A DNA stretch of 64,000 nt from Gammaproteobacteria bacterium. GTDB lineage: Bacteria > Pseudomonadota > Gammaproteobacteria > Competibacterales > Competibacteraceae. The stretch is from positions 186,001 through 250,000 of the forward strand of contig JACKNC010000002.1 of the NCBI GenBank assembly GCA_024235095.1. Direction: 5' to 3'. Each line of letters begins with the position of its first letter. The stretch's first letter is position 1. Positions 44,714-53,026 of this stretch are shown in pieces. A program made the translations under genes and the position numbers. The notes below the pieces were generated by a model. The model saw only the letters and a list, made by a program, of their open reading frames with translations. It was not told the origin of the DNA and ran no database searches.

Positions 44714-45888
44714 CTAGTGGGCTGACACAGAAGTTTTGACAGGTTCAGAGGTTTCTAGGTCCACCGGGGTTTCAGAAGATTTCAAGGGAGGATAGAGGCG
44801 CTTGAGTTTGACCCGGGCCAAGTCGGTGCCGAACTGCCAGTGGATTTTGGTCTGACGTAGGTTGCGTGGGCCTTGCCAAGCGGCGATTTCCTTCCGCAAA
44901 GTTTCGAGGTTCGCAATGCGGCGATTCAAACACTGGCCGGCGAGAACAGCGAACTCACATTCCGCCATATTGAGCCAACTGCCATGCTTGGGGGTGTAAT
45001 GAAATTCGAGCTTGCGGGTGATCCGGCGGGCTTCCTCTGGAGAAAAGACACTATACAAGGCCGCAGGAGTGTGGGTATTGAGGTTATCCACGACCAACCG
45101 GATTCGCTCCGCCTTCGGAAAGTACACATCAACGAGTTGCTGCATTTGCTGGGCAAAATCGCGTTTGGTGCGCTGTTTCGTGACATTAACATGACGCCAC
45201 CCGCGCAAGGGTTGTACGAATAGAAATAAATTGGCGGTGCCTTCGCGTTTGTATTCACAGTCATAGCGCGCCGGTTGACCCGGGCGGGCGGGTTGAGGAC
45301 AGCGGGTTTCGCTGGTCAATTGCACCGGACTTTCATCGAAGCACACTTGGGGGTATTGAGGATCATCGGGTTCGGCGTACAGGTCCAACACATCCTCCAT
45401 ATGCCAAACATAATCGGGACTGACACTGGGAATACACCATTCTTGACGTTGCCAGGGTTTGAGGTCGTTTTTTTAAGGATGCGCCGCACACTCTCACGGG
45501 AAATGGCTTCGATGGGCCGGAGTTCCATGAAGCGGTCCGCTAACAATTGGAGAGTCCACTGACAACGGCCAGCGGGCGGGGTACTACAGGCCAAGGCGAC
45601 CAGAAAGGCGGCCTGTTTGCCGGTCAAGGCCGGGGGCAAACCGACTCGTGGCCGCTCGCTTAACGCCGCCAGCAACCCTTCGTCGACAAACCGTTGACGG
45701 GTACGATGAACGGTCGAAATCCCCAAGTGAAGGCTTTGGGCAATGGCCTCATCCGTCGCCCCTTCCGCAGCCTGCAGCAACACATGGGCACGGGCAACCT
45801 TGCGCGCCGCTGCCTTGCCTTTATGAATGACCTTCAGCAGGTCTTCCCGCTCCTCTTCAGTTAGATCAACCAGATACTTGTGGGCCAT
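44714..45888 (-). CDS. IS630-family transposase (programmed −1 frameshift), copy 1
   Basis: Same gene as at 46576–47750, inverted. Frame A starts at 45888 (MAHKYLVDLTEEER) after AGGAGG. The T7 run at 45468–45474 (A7 in the mRNA) marks the slip site to frame B, which has the DDE core. The stop codon TAG is formed by the duplicated target TA plus the next base. Confidence 0.9.
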
Positions 45889-45959
45889 GGTGATTCCTCC
45901 TGTTGATCTCAACCATAGGGCACCCACCGCTACCTGTCAAAACTTCTGTGTCAGCCCAC
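44717..45959 (-). mobile_element. IS630-family element, copy 1 (inside the ATPase gene)
   Basis: 1243 bases with 28-bp inverted ends GTGGGCTGACACAGAAGTTT TGACAGGT, flanked by TA (44715–44716 and 45960–45961). Target hexamer TGCTAG. As far as I can read, it is identical to the copy at 46505–47747 but in the opposite orientation. Confidence 0.95.
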
Positions 45960-46504
45960 TAGCTACGATGCGCGAATCGATCCAAACGCATCGGCAAATC
46001 ACCTGGGTTCTCGCCGGGAGTCACGCTATCGCCGAACTGACCCATGCGCCTTGGTCCTCCTATCTGGTGAGCGCGCGGACCTTGGAGGTGCCGCCTTTTA
46101 CCGCTGCTGAGACCCGTCTTTTGCTCACCGAACCCTTGCGCTATTCCTCCCTGTGGCCAAAAGATGATCCGATGCGCCCCCGGTTCAGTCCCGAATTCTG
46201 GGGCATGGATGGCATCGGGCGCATCCATACCGAAGCGGGTGGTTGGCCACACTTGGTGCAACTCTTGGCGGAAACGGTCGTCGATCTCTGCAACGATCAC
46301 GAGCAGGATCAAGCGGACCCAACACTGCTGGAGCAGGCTATCGCCAAGGCCATCGTGGCGGGAGATACCGTACTCCGGCAATTGATGCAACCCGAGGACG
46401 CCGCACCGGGCGAGTGGGACTATCTACGCGGCTTCCGCACCCGTGATGCCCAGCTTCCACCGGACGACGATGTTGTTTATCAAGCCTTGCGCCGGCGCTT
46501 GCTA

Positions 46505-47747
46505 GTGGGCTGACACAGAAGTTTTGACAGGTAGCGGTGGGTGCCCTATGGTTGAGATCAACAGGAGGAATCACCATGGCCCACAAGTATCTGGTTGATC
46601 TAACTGAAGAGGAGCGGGAAGACCTGCTGAAGGTCATTCATAAAGGCAAGGCAGCGGCGCGCAAGGTTGCCCGTGCCCATGTGTTGCTGCAGGCTGCGGA
46701 AGGGGCGACGGATGAGGCCATTGCCCAAAGCCTTCACTTGGGGATTTCGACCGTTCATCGTACCCGTCAACGGTTTGTCGACGAAGGGTTGCTGGCGGCG
46801 TTAAGCGAGCGGCCACGAGTCGGTTTGCCCCCGGCCTTGACCGGCAAACAGGCCGCCTTTCTGGTCGCCTTGGCCTGTAGTACCCCGCCCGCTGGCCGTT
46901 GTCAGTGGACTCTCCAATTGTTAGCGGACCGCTTCATGGAACTCCGGCCCATCGAAGCCATTTCCCGTGAGAGTGTGCGGCGCATCCTTAAAAAAACGAC
47001 CTCAAACCCTGGCAACGTCAAGAATGGTGTATTCCCAGTGTCAGTCCCGATTATGTTTGGCATATGGAGGATGTGTTGGACCTGTACGCCGAACCCGATG
47101 ATCCTCAATACCCCCAAGTGTGCTTCGATGAAAGTCCGGTGCAATTGACCAGCGAAACCCGCTGTCCTCAACCCGCCCGCCCGGGTCAACCGGCGCGCTA
47201 TGACTGTGAATACAAACGCGAAGGCACCGCCAATTTATTTCTATTCGTACAACCCTTGCGCGGGTGGCGTCATGTTAATGTCACGAAACAGCGCACCAAA
47301 CGCGATTTTGCCCAGCAAATGCAGCAACTCGTTGATGTGTACTTTCCGAAGGCGGAGCGAATCCGGTTGGTCGTGGATAACCTCAATACCCACACTCCTG
47401 CGGCCTTGTATAGTGTCTTTTCTCCAGAGGAAGCCCGCCGGATCACCCGCAAGCTCGAATTTCATTACACCCCCAAGCATGGCAGTTGGCTCAATATGGC
47501 GGAATGTGAGTTCGCTGTTCTCGCCGGCCAGTGTTTGAATCGCCGCATTGCGAACCTCGAAACTTTGCGGAAGGAAATCGCCGCTTGGCAAGGCCCACGC
47601 AACCTACGTCAGACCAAAATCCACTGGCAGTTCGGCACCGACTTGGCCCGGGTCAAACTCAAGCGCCTCTATCCTCCCTTGAAATCTTCTGAAACCCCGG
47701 TGGACCTAGAAACCTCTGAACCTGTCAAAACTTCTGTGTCAGCCCAC
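46505..47747 (+). mobile_element. IS630-family element, copy 2 (inside the ATPase gene)
   Basis: 1243 bases, same 28-bp inverted ends, flanked by TA (46503–46504 and 47748–47749), again at TGCTAG. It lies 545 bases from copy 1 and inverted to it, so the ATPase segment between can flip by recombination. Confidence 0.95.
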
Positions 47748-47750
47748 TAG
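46576..47750 (+). CDS. IS630-family transposase (programmed −1 frameshift), copy 2
   Basis: Frame A from ATG 46576 (AGGAGG 7 bases upstream) encodes the HTH part: KVARAHVLLQAAEGATDEAI and STVHRTRQRFVDEGLLAALS. At the A7 run 46990–46996 (CTT AAA AAA ACG) a −1 slip gives LKKNDLKPWQRQEWCIPSVS, which is the usual family sequence, then MEDVLDLYAEPDDPQYPQVC, FDESPVQL (first Asp), LVVDNLNTHTPAAL and HYTPKHGSWLNMAECEFAVL (Asp and Glu). Translation reads through the terminal repeat (SVSAH) and stops at TAG made from the target TA. Fused length is about 390 residues, intact. Confidence 0.92.
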
Positions 47751-47929
47751 TGACGGAGGAGCAGAATCAATGGCAGCTGCGCGTTCCGCTTATGCAACGC
47801 TGGCTGCGGGAACGTGGGTAGACAAAACCCACCCTGACAGGGAACAGGACGAGTCACGCATTGCTCTAACCGTCCACCCCCGTATAATTTCCGACTTCTT
47901 TCCCTGGTTATCGGCCCCGCGCCTTCTGA

Positions 47930-50197
47930 ATGCTCATGCACACCGCTCCCCCGCTCTTCTCCTACCGTCCCTATTGGGCCACCCGTTTTGGCGTTGCGCC
48001 TTTTCTGCCGATGTCACGCGCTGAAATGGATCAACTCGGCTGGGATTCCTGCGACATTATCCTGGTCACCGGCGACGCTTACGTCGATCATCCCAGTTTT
48101 GGCATGGCGATTATCGGTCGACTGCTGGAGGCGCAAGGGTTCCGGGTGGGTATCATCGCTCAGCCGGATTGGACTTCGGCGGAATCGTTCCGGGCGCTGG
48201 GGCCGCCGAACCTGTTTTTCGGCGTGACTGCCGGCAATATGGACTCGATGGTCAACCGTTACACCGCTGACCGGCGCTTGCGCCACAACGACGCCTACAC
48301 GCCCAACGACGAAGGCGGCAAACGCCCTGACCGGGCGGTGATCGTCTATAGCCAGCGTTGCCGTGAAGCCTACCCGAAAGCGCCGATCATCATTGGCGGC
48401 ATCGAAGCCAGCTTGCGCCGCATCGCCCATTACGATTACTGGTCGGACAAAGTGCGCCGGTCGATCTTGCTGGACGCCAAGGCGGATTTGCTGTTGTACG
48501 GCAACGCTGAACGCGCCATCGTCGACATTGCCCACCGCGTCGCCGCCGGTGAACATCCATGTACTGTGCATGATATTCGCGGCACGGCCTTTATTCACAA
48601 AGGCGACTTGCCGGAAGGTTGGCTGGAAATTGATTCCACCGAAGTGGATCAGCCGGGACGGGTGGAACCGCATCCCGATCCATACTCAAACCACCCCGGC
48701 GCTACGCGCCACCCCTCCTCATCCAAGGAGGGGAATGTACAGATGAGTACGCTCACCTTCCGCCCCCGCGCCATCCGCCATGACCGCGCTAAAACGGTGA
48801 TCCGTTTGCCCGCCTATGAGCAAGTGCGGGATGACCCGGTGCTGTACGCTCACGCTTCGCGGTTGCTGCATCTGGAAACCAATCCCGGCAACGCCCGCGC
48901 CCTGATCCAGCGCCACGGCGACCGCGATGTGTGGCTCAACCCGCCGCCGATCCCGTTGACGACCCCGGAAATGGACGCCGTATTTGACTTGCCCTACGCC
49001 CGCGTTCCCCACCCGGCCTACGGCAACGCCCGCATCCCGGCTTATGAGATGATCCGCTTCTCAGTCAACATCATGCGTGGTTGTTTTGGCGGCTGCACCT
49101 TTTGCTCGATTACCGAACATGAAGGCCGCATTATTCAATCCCGTTCGGAAGCATCCATTTTGCGCGAGATCGAGGACATCCGAGACCGGACGCCGGGCTT
49201 TACCGGCGTGATCTCCGACCTGGGCGGGCCGACCGCCAACATGTACCGGCTGGCCTGTAAATCCAGCGCGATTGAACAAAGTTGCCGCCGGCTCTCCTGC
49301 GTTTACCCGGAAATCTGCCCGAATCTGAATACTGATCATTCGGCGTTGACCGCGTTGTACCGTAAAGCCCGGGAATTGCCGGGCGTGAAGAAGGTGCTGA
49401 TTGCTTCGGGATTGCGCTATGACCTGGCCGTGCGCGACCCGGCTTACGTGCGGGAACTGGTCACCCATCATGTGGGCGGTTATCTCAAGATCGCCCCGGA
49501 GCATACCGAAGCTGGCCCGTTGTCCAAAATGATGAAACCGGGCATGGGCGCTTATGATCAATTTAAGGCGTTGTTTGAGAAATTCTCGCGCGAGGCCGGT
49601 AAGGAGCAATACCTGATTCCCTACTTTATCGCTGCTCACCCTGGAACTACGGATGAAGATATGCTCAACCTGGCGCTGTGGCTGAAGCGTAATGGCTTTC
49701 GTGCTGATCAAGTCCAAGCGTTCCTGCCGAGTCCCATGGCGCTAGCTACCGCCATGTATCACACTGGACGGAACCCATTGAAAGGCATTCACCGCAACCG
49801 GGGTGAGCAGGTGGTTTCGGCGAGGGGATTGAAACAGCGCCGGTTGCACAAGGCGTTTCTACGCTACCATGACGCGGAAAACTGGCCGTTGCTGCGCGAG
49901 GCGCTCAAGCGCATGGGCCGCGCCGATTTGATCGGCAACGGTCAGCGGCATCTGATCCCCAGTTGGCAACCGGTGGGTACGGGTGCTGGCGGTGGGGAAG
50001 GCACGCGCACCGGTCGCAAACATCGACCGCAGCGTTTTTTGACACAGCACACAGGTTTACCTCCGCACAGCGAGGAGACAAAGCCCAGCCAGCCTGCGTC
50101 GAAACCGTCCAAGCCCACGATCACTGATCGACGACCAGCGCGGGCGTTTACTCAAGGCAGTCCCTGCGGCTCTGGTCGTCGGTCGCGCCGGCCTTAA
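47930..50197 (+). CDS. ygiQ: YgiQ-family radical SAM protein
   Basis: 755 residues; a second ATG at 47936 is equally possible. The N-terminal domain is very close to E. coli YgiQ: YWATRFGVAPFLPMSRAEMD, VTGDAYVDHPSFGMAIIGRL, FFGVTAGNMDSMVNRYTADR. The radical SAM cluster motif is NIMRGCFGGCTFCSITEHEG (CxxxCxxC). The C-terminal DUF3362 part has EHTEAGPLSKMMKPGM and QVQAFLPSPMALATAMYHTG, then a low-complexity Thr/Lys/Pro tail. A palindromic repeat lies in frame near residue 255. The reaction catalysed by YgiQ is not known. Unrelated to the insertion nest that ends 108 bases upstream. Confidence 0.93.
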   Translation: MLMHTAPPLFSYRPYWATRFGVAPFLPMSRAEMDQLGWDSCDIILVTGDAYVDHPSFGMAIIGRLLEAQGFRVGIIAQPDWTSAESFRALGPPNLFFGVTAGNMDSMVNRYTADRRLRHNDAYTPNDEGGKRPDRAVIVYSQRCREAYPKAPIIIGGIEASLRRIAHYDYWSDKVRRSILLDAKADLLLYGNAERAIVDIAHRVAAGEHPCTVHDIRGTAFIHKGDLPEGWLEIDSTEVDQPGRVEPHPDPYSNHPGATRHPSSSKEGNVQMSTLTFRPRAIRHDRAKTVIRLPAYEQVRDDPVLYAHASRLLHLETNPGNARALIQRHGDRDVWLNPPPIPLTTPEMDAVFDLPYARVPHPAYGNARIPAYEMIRFSVNIMRGCFGGCTFCSITEHEGRIIQSRSEASILREIEDIRDRTPGFTGVISDLGGPTANMYRLACKSSAIEQSCRRLSCVYPEICPNLNTDHSALTALYRKARELPGVKKVLIASGLRYDLAVRDPAYVRELVTHHVGGYLKIAPEHTEAGPLSKMMKPGMGAYDQFKALFEKFSREAGKEQYLIPYFIAAHPGTTDEDMLNLALWLKRNGFRADQVQAFLPSPMALATAMYHTGRNPLKGIHRNRGEQVVSARGLKQRRLHKAFLRYHDAENWPLLREALKRMGRADLIGNGQRHLIPSWQPVGTGAGGGEGTRTGRKHRPQRFLTQHTGLPPHSEETKPSQPASKPSKPTITDRRPARAFTQGSPCGSGRRSRRP
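48690..48740. repeat. Palindromic repeat inside ygiQ (J)
   Basis: CCGGCGCTACGCGCC hairpin followed by CCCCTCCTCATCCAAGGAGG GG. In frame, it codes HPGATRHPSSSKEGN, a stretch not found in the E. coli protein at this place as far as I recall. Confidence 0.55.
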
Positions 50198-50266
50198 CGT
50201 TAGCCAATGCATTACGTCAAAATAGGGCTTTTCTGAGCGTTGCTCAGTCATCTGGAGAAGGCTGTC

Positions 50267-50833
50267 ATGTCCGCACTCGCGCAATCCTCTTGTACGCCTG
50301 AGCAATACTTGATTCTGGAGCGTCAGGCCAACTACAAAAGCGAGTATGTGAGTGGCGGCATCTTTGCAATGGCTGGCGCAAGCAAGGAACATAATCAAAT
50401 TGCGTTCAACCTCGCTGGAGAATTGCATAGTCAATTGAAGAATCGTCCGTGTCTAGCGTATCTCAACGATTTACGGGTTAAAGTCAGCGCTACCGGCTTG
50501 TATACCTATCCCGATGTGGCTGCGCTGTGTGATGAACCGGATTTCGAGGATGCGCACATGGACACCTTGCTAAATCCATCGGTCATTATCGAAATTTTGT
50601 CGCCAAGCACCGAAGCGTATGACCGGGGTGATAAATTCGCCCACTATCGCCGGTTACCATCGCTGATGGAGTATGTCTTAATCGCTCAGGACAAGGTGAG
50701 GATTGAACACTATATTCGGCAAGATAAACAGTGGGTGTTGACGGAGATGGATCATTTGGACGATATGCTTTGCCTAGTTTCGATTCAATGTGAAATTCCG
50801 TTGCGGGAGATTTACGCCAAGATTGAATACTGA
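50267..50833 (+). CDS. Uma2-family (DUF820) putative endonuclease
   Basis: 188 residues from ATG 50267, preceded by GGAG; the longer start at 50240 lacks a ribosome site. PD-(D/E)XK-type motifs: YEYVSG-like KSEYVSGGIFAMAGASKEHN, YPDVAALC with the Asp, and VIIEILSPSTEAYDRGDKFA with Glu and Lys-like positions. The family is abundant in cyanobacteria and some gammaproteobacteria and is often mobile; its role is uncertain. It stands alone, tail to tail with the response-regulator gene 8 bases away. Confidence 0.85.
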   Translation: MSALAQSSCTPEQYLILERQANYKSEYVSGGIFAMAGASKEHNQIAFNLAGELHSQLKNRPCLAYLNDLRVKVSATGLYTYPDVAALCDEPDFEDAHMDTLLNPSVIIEILSPSTEAYDRGDKFAHYRRLPSLMEYVLIAQDKVRIEHYIRQDKQWVLTEMDHLDDMLCLVSIQCEIPLREIYAKIEY

Positions 50834-50841
50834 ACTTGACA

Positions 50842-51522
50842 TTACTCCACTTCCAACTTGTAACCGACGCCGTAGATGGAATGGATGAGGGTTTGATCCG
50901 GTTTAATGGCCGCCAGTTTCTTGCGCAGGTTTTTGATGTGACTATCAATAGAGCGGTCGCTAACATCATGGTCGGTATCGTATAACTGATCCAGCAGGGC
51001 GTCGCGCGAATACACCCGGCCCGGTCGTTTCAGTAAAATAGCCAGCAACCGGTACTCGTTGGGAGTCAAATCCAGCGGTTGGCCAGCGCAGCGTATTTGC
51101 ATTCGCTCTTCATCGACAGTAAAGCCGGTTTTCGGAGAGGCTTGATTGATGAGGCAATCAAGCCGCCGAAAAATGACCTTGACGCGCGCCACAACCTCGC
51201 GGGGACTGAAGGGTTTGCAGATGTAATCATCAGCGCCCAGCTCTAAACCCAGCAAACGGTCAATTTCTTCAACCCGAGCGGTAACCATAATCACGGGCAA
51301 GTCGCTGAACCTCCTTAATTCCTGGCAAATCGTCAGGCCGTCCTTGCCGGGCAGCATCAGATCCAGCAGCAACAAATCGGGCGTCGCGTGCTGGATCGAA
51401 TCGATCACACGATCACCATGATCCAGCCAACGAGTTTGGAAGCTTGCCGCTTGCAGGTAGTCGCTTAGCAATTGCGCGATCTTGGGTTCGTCTTCGACGA
51501 TCAAGATTTCTTTAGCGGGCAT
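50842..51522 (-). CDS. OmpR/PhoB-family response regulator (BaeR-like)
   Basis: 226 residues. Receiver domain with acidic pocket VEDEP, phosphoacceptor Asp54 (LLLLDLMLPGKDG), Thr in VIMVTARVEEIDR and Lys in YICKPFSPREVVARV. Winged-helix DNA-binding domain from about 130: LTPNEYRLLAILLKRPGRVY, SRDALLDQLY, and SDRSIDSHIKNLRKKL. The BaeR-like features include the D-x-DVSDRSIDSHI helix. Followed after 6 bases by its kinase gene. BaeR in E. coli answers envelope stress; the signal here is unknown. Confidence 0.9.
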   Translation of the reverse strand: MPAKEILIVEDEPKIAQLLSDYLQAASFQTRWLDHGDRVIDSIQHATPDLLLLDLMLPGKDGLTICQELRRFSDLPVIMVTARVEEIDRLLGLELGADDYICKPFSPREVVARVKVIFRRLDCLINQASPKTGFTVDEERMQIRCAGQPLDLTPNEYRLLAILLKRPGRVYSRDALLDQLYDTDHDVSDRSIDSHIKNLRKKLAAIKPDQTLIHSIYGVGYKLEVE

Positions 51523-51528
51523 AAGGCA

Positions 51529-53001
51529 TCAGTTCATAAAGTAGCGTGGCAGCGAGACGCTGATCCGCAATCCGCCCAAGGGCGACGGTTGCGCCGTAAT
51601 AGCTCCTTCATGGGCAGTTACAATGCTCTGACAAATCGCCAGTCCGAGACCACTGCCGCCGCGCGTCCGACTCCGGGAGGCATCGACCCGGTATAAGCGT
51701 TCGAACAGACGAGGACATTCCTCCAGCGCCACACCGGGTGGAGAATCGTCGATGAAGACGCGGATAACCTGATCAGCGACGTGGACAGTCACTTCAATCC
51801 GCCCTCCTGCATCAGTATAGCGCACTGAATTTTCGAGCAGATTGGAAAAAAGTTGCAACAGACGTTGGCGATCGCCATGCACCGGCAACTCCGGCAAAGC
51901 TTGTTGCGCCAAGGCAAGCGTTAAGCCATGCCGTTGTGCGCGAATGACAAAAGTATCGGCTACCTGCGTCAGAATTTCCTGTAGATCCAGCAGACGCCAC
52001 TGGTAACTTAGCGCGCCCAGATCAGCAAGGGATAGCTCGTGCAAATCCTCAATCAGCTTACTCAATCGGTCGATTTCATTCTGTAACGACTGCAACCCCG
52101 ACCGGTCAAACGGACGAATGCCATCCTCCAGGGCTTCCAGTTCGCCACGCACCACAGTCAGTGGGGTGCGTAGTTCATGGGAAATATCTGCGATCCAGCG
52201 CTGTCGCGCTTGCTGATTGTCTGCCAAGGTGCGGGCTAGAGTGTTAATGTCCCGACCGAGTTCGGCAATTTCATCCTGACCATTGATGTAGACATGTGTC
52301 TGATAATCGCCTGAAGCCAGATTTTTGACCAAGCCAGTCAATTCACGCAGTGGTCGCGTTAATCGTTGCGCCAATAACAAAGCTAGCAATGCCGCGCCAG
52401 CGAGCAGAGCTACTGCAATTAATAGAAATGTGTGCGACTGCTGACGGATGAAACCCAACTCCCGTGTATTGGTGATTTGTCTCAGCGGCATCAATGTTAG
52501 CCAGCCAACGATCTGATTTTTTACAATCAGTGACTTACGAATCAATGAACGATCAGAGCTATCAATTTGACCAATCACCAGTTGCCCATCAGCGTTAAGT
52601 AGCGCTAAACGAGGCCCAAACGATAAGGGATCTGGGGGCAGTGGTGGTGGTGGCGGTGGCGGCGGCGGCGGTAGGAACGGTCGCGGCGGTAACGGCGGTC
52701 GCGGTGGCGGCGGTCGCGGCAGTGGCGATGGCTGGCCATAAACAGGCGCGTCCTGCTGCAACAACCACTGCCACATCCGAGGGTGATCCCGCAACCAGGC
52801 CCACTGCCTCCGATAAGCATATTCATTTTGCAAACGTATGGCCAGAGCATCCAGATGTTCACTTTCCATCTGATTAATATAGTTTAAAAAGCCATGGCCA
52901 ATGCTCCACTGAGCGAGCAGAGCCATGACCGCCAATGCGCTTCCCGTACTGAGCAATAAGGTCAGAAAAAGTTGATGAGCAATTTTTAAACGCATCGGCA
53001 C
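51529..53001 (-). CDS. Sensor histidine kinase (BaeS-like) with polyproline periplasmic segment
   Basis: 490 residues. TM1 about 10–32, a periplasmic sensor, TM2 about 190–212, HAMP (LTRPLRELTGLVKNLASGDY), HisKA with ISHELRTPLTVVRGELEALE, and ATPase motifs LLENSVRYTDAGG (N box), DDSPPGV (G1) and GGSGLGLAICQSI (G2). The order is standard. Periplasmic residues about 90–125 are almost all proline with a few Arg/Leu, including a run of ten Pro, coded by GGN-rich repeats on the forward strand. Stop lies 6 bases from the response-regulator start on the same strand; note the kinase precedes the regulator. Confidence 0.9.
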   Translation of the reverse strand: MPMRLKIAHQLFLTLLLSTGSALAVMALLAQWSIGHGFLNYINQMESEHLDALAIRLQNEYAYRRQWAWLRDHPRMWQWLLQQDAPVYGQPSPLPRPPPPRPPLPPRPFLPPPPPPPPPPLPPDPLSFGPRLALLNADGQLVIGQIDSSDRSLIRKSLIVKNQIVGWLTLMPLRQITNTRELGFIRQQSHTFLLIAVALLAGAALLALLLAQRLTRPLRELTGLVKNLASGDYQTHVYINGQDEIAELGRDINTLARTLADNQQARQRWIADISHELRTPLTVVRGELEALEDGIRPFDRSGLQSLQNEIDRLSKLIEDLHELSLADLGALSYQWRLLDLQEILTQVADTFVIRAQRHGLTLALAQQALPELPVHGDRQRLLQLFSNLLENSVRYTDAGGRIEVTVHVADQVIRVFIDDSPPGVALEECPRLFERLYRVDASRSRTRGGSGLGLAICQSIVTAHEGAITAQPSPLGGLRISVSLPRYFMN

Positions 53002-53026
53002 CCCATATCTTGAGAGGTTCTACGCC

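Larger units (their letters stand above)
42968..47821 (+). pseudogene. Gly-Ile-repeat membrane protein fused to AAA-type ATPase, interrupted by a MITE and two ISs
   Basis: Segments 42968–43923, 44050–44716, 45962–46504 and 47750–47821 join to 2238 bases, a 745-residue protein without stops. Joints: CQVQ|MRLDTLDR, NEDLL|ATMRESI, RRRLL|VTEEQNQ. Residues 1–45 are soluble; 48–200 are membrane helices and a long G-[IV]-[AT]-x repeat. Residues 200–400 are a helical linker. From about 400 there is an ATPase: FIPRENILGDLDRQL, Walker A LYGRRRMGKST (about 431–441), Walker B LMLAIDEYE (about 518), ITWVLAGSHAI as sensor-like strand, then a winged-helix-like C-terminus ending in RWLRERG. It resembles ATPase_2/AAA_16 proteins of the STAND/KAP neighbourhood. 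It starts inside the stop of the TIR gene. Confidence 0.85.

Noticed and set aside
44048..44725. The 44048 frame as an intact small ATPase with its own start
   Set aside because: The ATG is the junction codon of the MITE target; the host frame upstream joins it exactly, and the C-terminal half is beyond an IS. It is an exon-like piece of the 745-residue gene.
45827..46513. A 228-codon frame starting inside the IS630 copy and running into the ATPase segment
   Set aside because: The first 40 codons are antisense to the transposase; only 45962–46504 is host gene.
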